A DNA stretch of 6,069 nucleotides from DASSUW01 sp035717845 (lineage in GTDB: Bacteria; Actinomycetota; Thermoleophilia; Solirubrobacterales; Solirubrobacteraceae), in the NCBI GenBank assembly GCA_035717845.1, contig DASTIC010000239.1:1-6069 (forward strand), read 5' to 3'. This document shows positions 4,903-6,069 of this stretch, one piece after another. The position numbers were made by a program, and so were the translations under genes. A model generated the notes under the pieces. That model did no database searches and had not been told where the DNA came from. It was given only the letters and a program-made list of their open reading frames with translations. Within the stretch, counting starts at the first letter, position 1. The number at the start of each line of letters is the position of its first letter.

Positions 4903-5939
4903 CGATCACCCCCGGCGAGCAGCGCTTCGTCGTTCCCGCCCCCGACCGCATGGTCCCGAAGGCCGAGCTGCACGTCCACCTGGAGGGCACGGCTCCGCCC
5001 GCGCTCGTACGCCGCCTCGCCGAGCGCAACGGGGTCGGCGTCCCCGAGGGCGTGTTCGCCGACGAGGAGACGTTCGCGTGGAGCGACTTCCTGCACTTCC
5101 TGCGCACGTACGACCTGGCGGCCAGCGTCATCCGCACCGCCGCGGACTACCGCGACGTGACCTTCGAGTACCTCGCGAGCGTCGCCGCCGAGGGCGCCGT
5201 CTACGTCGAGCTGATCGCCTCGCCGGACCACGCCGCCGCGGTCGGCCTCACCGATGCCGAGCACTACGCCGGCATCGCCCAGGGCATCGACGACGCCCGC
5301 GACGCCCACGGCATCGACGCGCGGATCGTCGTCGCCGCCGTGCGCAACCTCGGCGTCGAGGCCGCCGAGGCCATCGCCCGCCGCCATGCCGACGACCGCC
5401 ACCCGTACGTCGTCGGCTTCAACCTCGTCGGCGACGAGGCGGCGTGGCCGGCCGATCGCTTCGCGCGCGCGTACGAGATCGCGGCGGGCTCCGGCCTCGG
5501 CTGCACCATCCACGCGGGCGAGCACGCCGGCCCGGAGTCGATCCGCGCCGCCCTCACGCTGCCCATCACCCGCATCTCGCACGGGGTGCGCGCGGTCGAA
5601 GACCCGGCGCTCGTCGCCGAGCTCGCGGAGCGGGAGATCGTGCTGGAGGTGTGCCCGACCTCCAACGTGGCGCTCGAGGTCTTCCACACCTACGCCGACC
5701 ATCCGCTCGGTGCGCTCCGGGAGGCCGGGGTGCGGATCACGCTCGGGTCCGACGATCCGCCCTACTTCGGATGTAGTATCGGCACCGAGTATGCCGTCGC
5801 ACGCCAGTGCCACGGCTTCGAGGAGGGACAGCTGATCGATGTCACACGGCTCGCCGTGCAGGCTTGTTTCGCGGACGATGCGGTCAAGGACGCCGCGCTC
5901 GCGAGGCTGGGCTTCGACGGGCGCCGCGGGACCGAATAG
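4899..5939 (+). CDS. add: Adenosine deaminase family protein
   Basis: Zinc amidohydrolase, expected to convert (deoxy)adenosine to (deoxy)inosine. It is 346 residues, usual length. Seen: zinc motif HVHLEG (H25, H27), GDE (178-180), HAGE with zinc H205 and catalytic E208 (205-208), SHGVR with H228 (227-231), CPTSN (252-256), and TLGSDDPPYFG with D285 and D286 (281-291). All catalytic residues are present. The substrate-loop neighbourhood NLVGDE and the DPPYFG loop differ somewhat from textbook adenosine deaminases. The family also contains adenine deaminases and aminofutalosine deaminases, so substrate is inferred mainly from context: PNP in the same operon would use inosine but not adenosine. 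The GTG overlaps the deoA stop by 4 bp (GTGA). No hairpin terminator is evident in the 46 bp after the stop. Confidence 0.92.
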   Translation: MTITPGEQRFVVPAPDRMVPKAELHVHLEGTAPPALVRRLAERNGVGVPEGVFADEETFAWSDFLHFLRTYDLAASVIRTAADYRDVTFEYLASVAAEGAVYVELIASPDHAAAVGLTDAEHYAGIAQGIDDARDAHGIDARIVVAAVRNLGVEAAEAIARRHADDRHPYVVGFNLVGDEAAWPADRFARAYEIAAGSGLGCTIHAGEHAGPESIRAALTLPITRISHGVRAVEDPALVAELAEREIVLEVCPTSNVALEVFHTYADHPLGALREAGVRITLGSDDPPYFGCSIGTEYAVARQCHGFEEGQLIDVTRLAVQACFADDAVKDAALARLGFDGRRGTE

Positions 5940-5971
5940 GCTGCCGCCGCCTCAGCACCCTTTCCCATCTT

Positions 5972-5976
5972 GGAGG
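5972..5976 (+). promoter_or_regulatory. Ribosome binding site of the lipoprotein gene (GGAGG)
   Basis: GGAGG lies 9 nt before GTG 5986. The nearby ATG at 5977 is followed directly by TAG, so it cannot be the start. The GTG opens a frame with a textbook lipoprotein signal peptide. Confidence 0.75.
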
Positions 5977-5985
5977 ATGTAGAAA

Positions 5986-6069
5986 GTGCCAAAGCGCAGC
6001 CTCGCCGCCATCCTGCTCGCGGCTTTCGTGCTCATCTTGGGCGTCGTCGCCGCGGGATGCGGCGAAGAC
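5986..6069 (+). CDS. Lipoprotein N terminus, probable nucleoside ABC-transporter binding protein (runs off the right edge)
   Basis: Only 28 codons are visible. Seen: a basic N terminus (MPKRS), a hydrophobic stretch (residues 6-21), and a lipobox VAAGC with the lipidated cysteine at residue 25, followed by GED. This is a type II (lipoprotein) signal peptide, so the mature protein would be anchored to the outer face of the membrane. The gene starts 47 bp after the add stop on the same strand, with no terminator seen, and is probably part of the operon. Known: in many Actinobacteria and Firmicutes, nucleoside phosphorylase and deaminase genes sit beside a BMP-family nucleoside-binding lipoprotein and its ABC transporter. 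The BMP identity is an inference from this context; nothing in the visible residues proves it. Confidence 0.78.
   Translation, partial: MPKRSLAAILLAAFVLILGVVAAGCGED

Noticed and set aside
3601..5813. Long antisense open frames opposite deoA and add (396 and 476 codons)
   Set aside because: They have low-complexity Arg/Gly/Ala/Asp composition and no recognisable domain, and lie opposite genes with clear motifs. This is a usual side effect of high GC with few stops.
5940..5985. Terminator or separate promoter between add and the lipoprotein gene
   Set aside because: I found no convincing hairpin, T-run or promoter hexamer pair in these 46 bases, so read-through from the operon is the simpler view.

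Overview
This is a GC-rich bacterial window with densely packed genes, GTG starts, strong G/C third-position bias and several apparently leaderless starts. It looks like a chromosomal fragment of a high-GC actinobacterium. A deep lineage such as Thermoleophilia is my guess from overall feel, not something the sequence proves. No rRNA, tRNA or CRISPR array is visible.

Region 1 (1-1045) is a divergent regulator pair. A DUF2339-type membrane protein runs leftward out of the window (365 down to 1), and a TetR-family repressor runs rightward (452-1045). The 86-bp gap between them holds two near-identical 25-bp palindromes lying on two back-to-back promoters. This is the classic layout of a TetR protein controlling itself and its neighbour.

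Region 2 (1042-1671) is upp, uracil phosphoribosyltransferase, on the minus strand. It converges on tetR, and the two stop codons share the self-complementary tetranucleotide CTAG. Region 3 (1672-1923) is a 252-bp intergenic stretch between the divergent upp and the nucleoside operon. It contains an unexpected structure: 13-bp perfect inverted repeats extending imperfectly to about 38 bp, a 12-bp direct repeat just outside them, a strong central hairpin, and five copies of AGTGTC/GACACT. It resembles a small non-autonomous mobile element (MITE-like) or an elaborate shared regulatory region.

Region 4 (1924-5939) is a tight plus-strand operon whose genes overlap by 4, 14 and 4 bp: a CYTH-cytidine deaminase fusion, purine nucleoside phosphorylase, thymidine/pyrimidine-nucleoside phosphorylase, and adenosine deaminase. 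After a 46-bp gap, a gene begins that encodes a lipoprotein signal peptide (5986 to the window end). By context it is probably the substrate-binding lipoprotein of a nucleoside ABC transporter, but only 28 residues are visible.

Together these genes form a nucleoside salvage and catabolism unit. Cytidine deaminase gives (deoxy)uridine, DeoA/Pdp releases uracil or thymine plus pentose-1-phosphate, and divergent Upp recaptures uracil as UMP. Adenosine deaminase gives (deoxy)inosine, and PNP releases hypoxanthine or guanine. The most unusual points are the in-frame fusion of a CYTH (triphosphate-tunnel) domain to cytidine deaminase and the MITE-like element in front of it.
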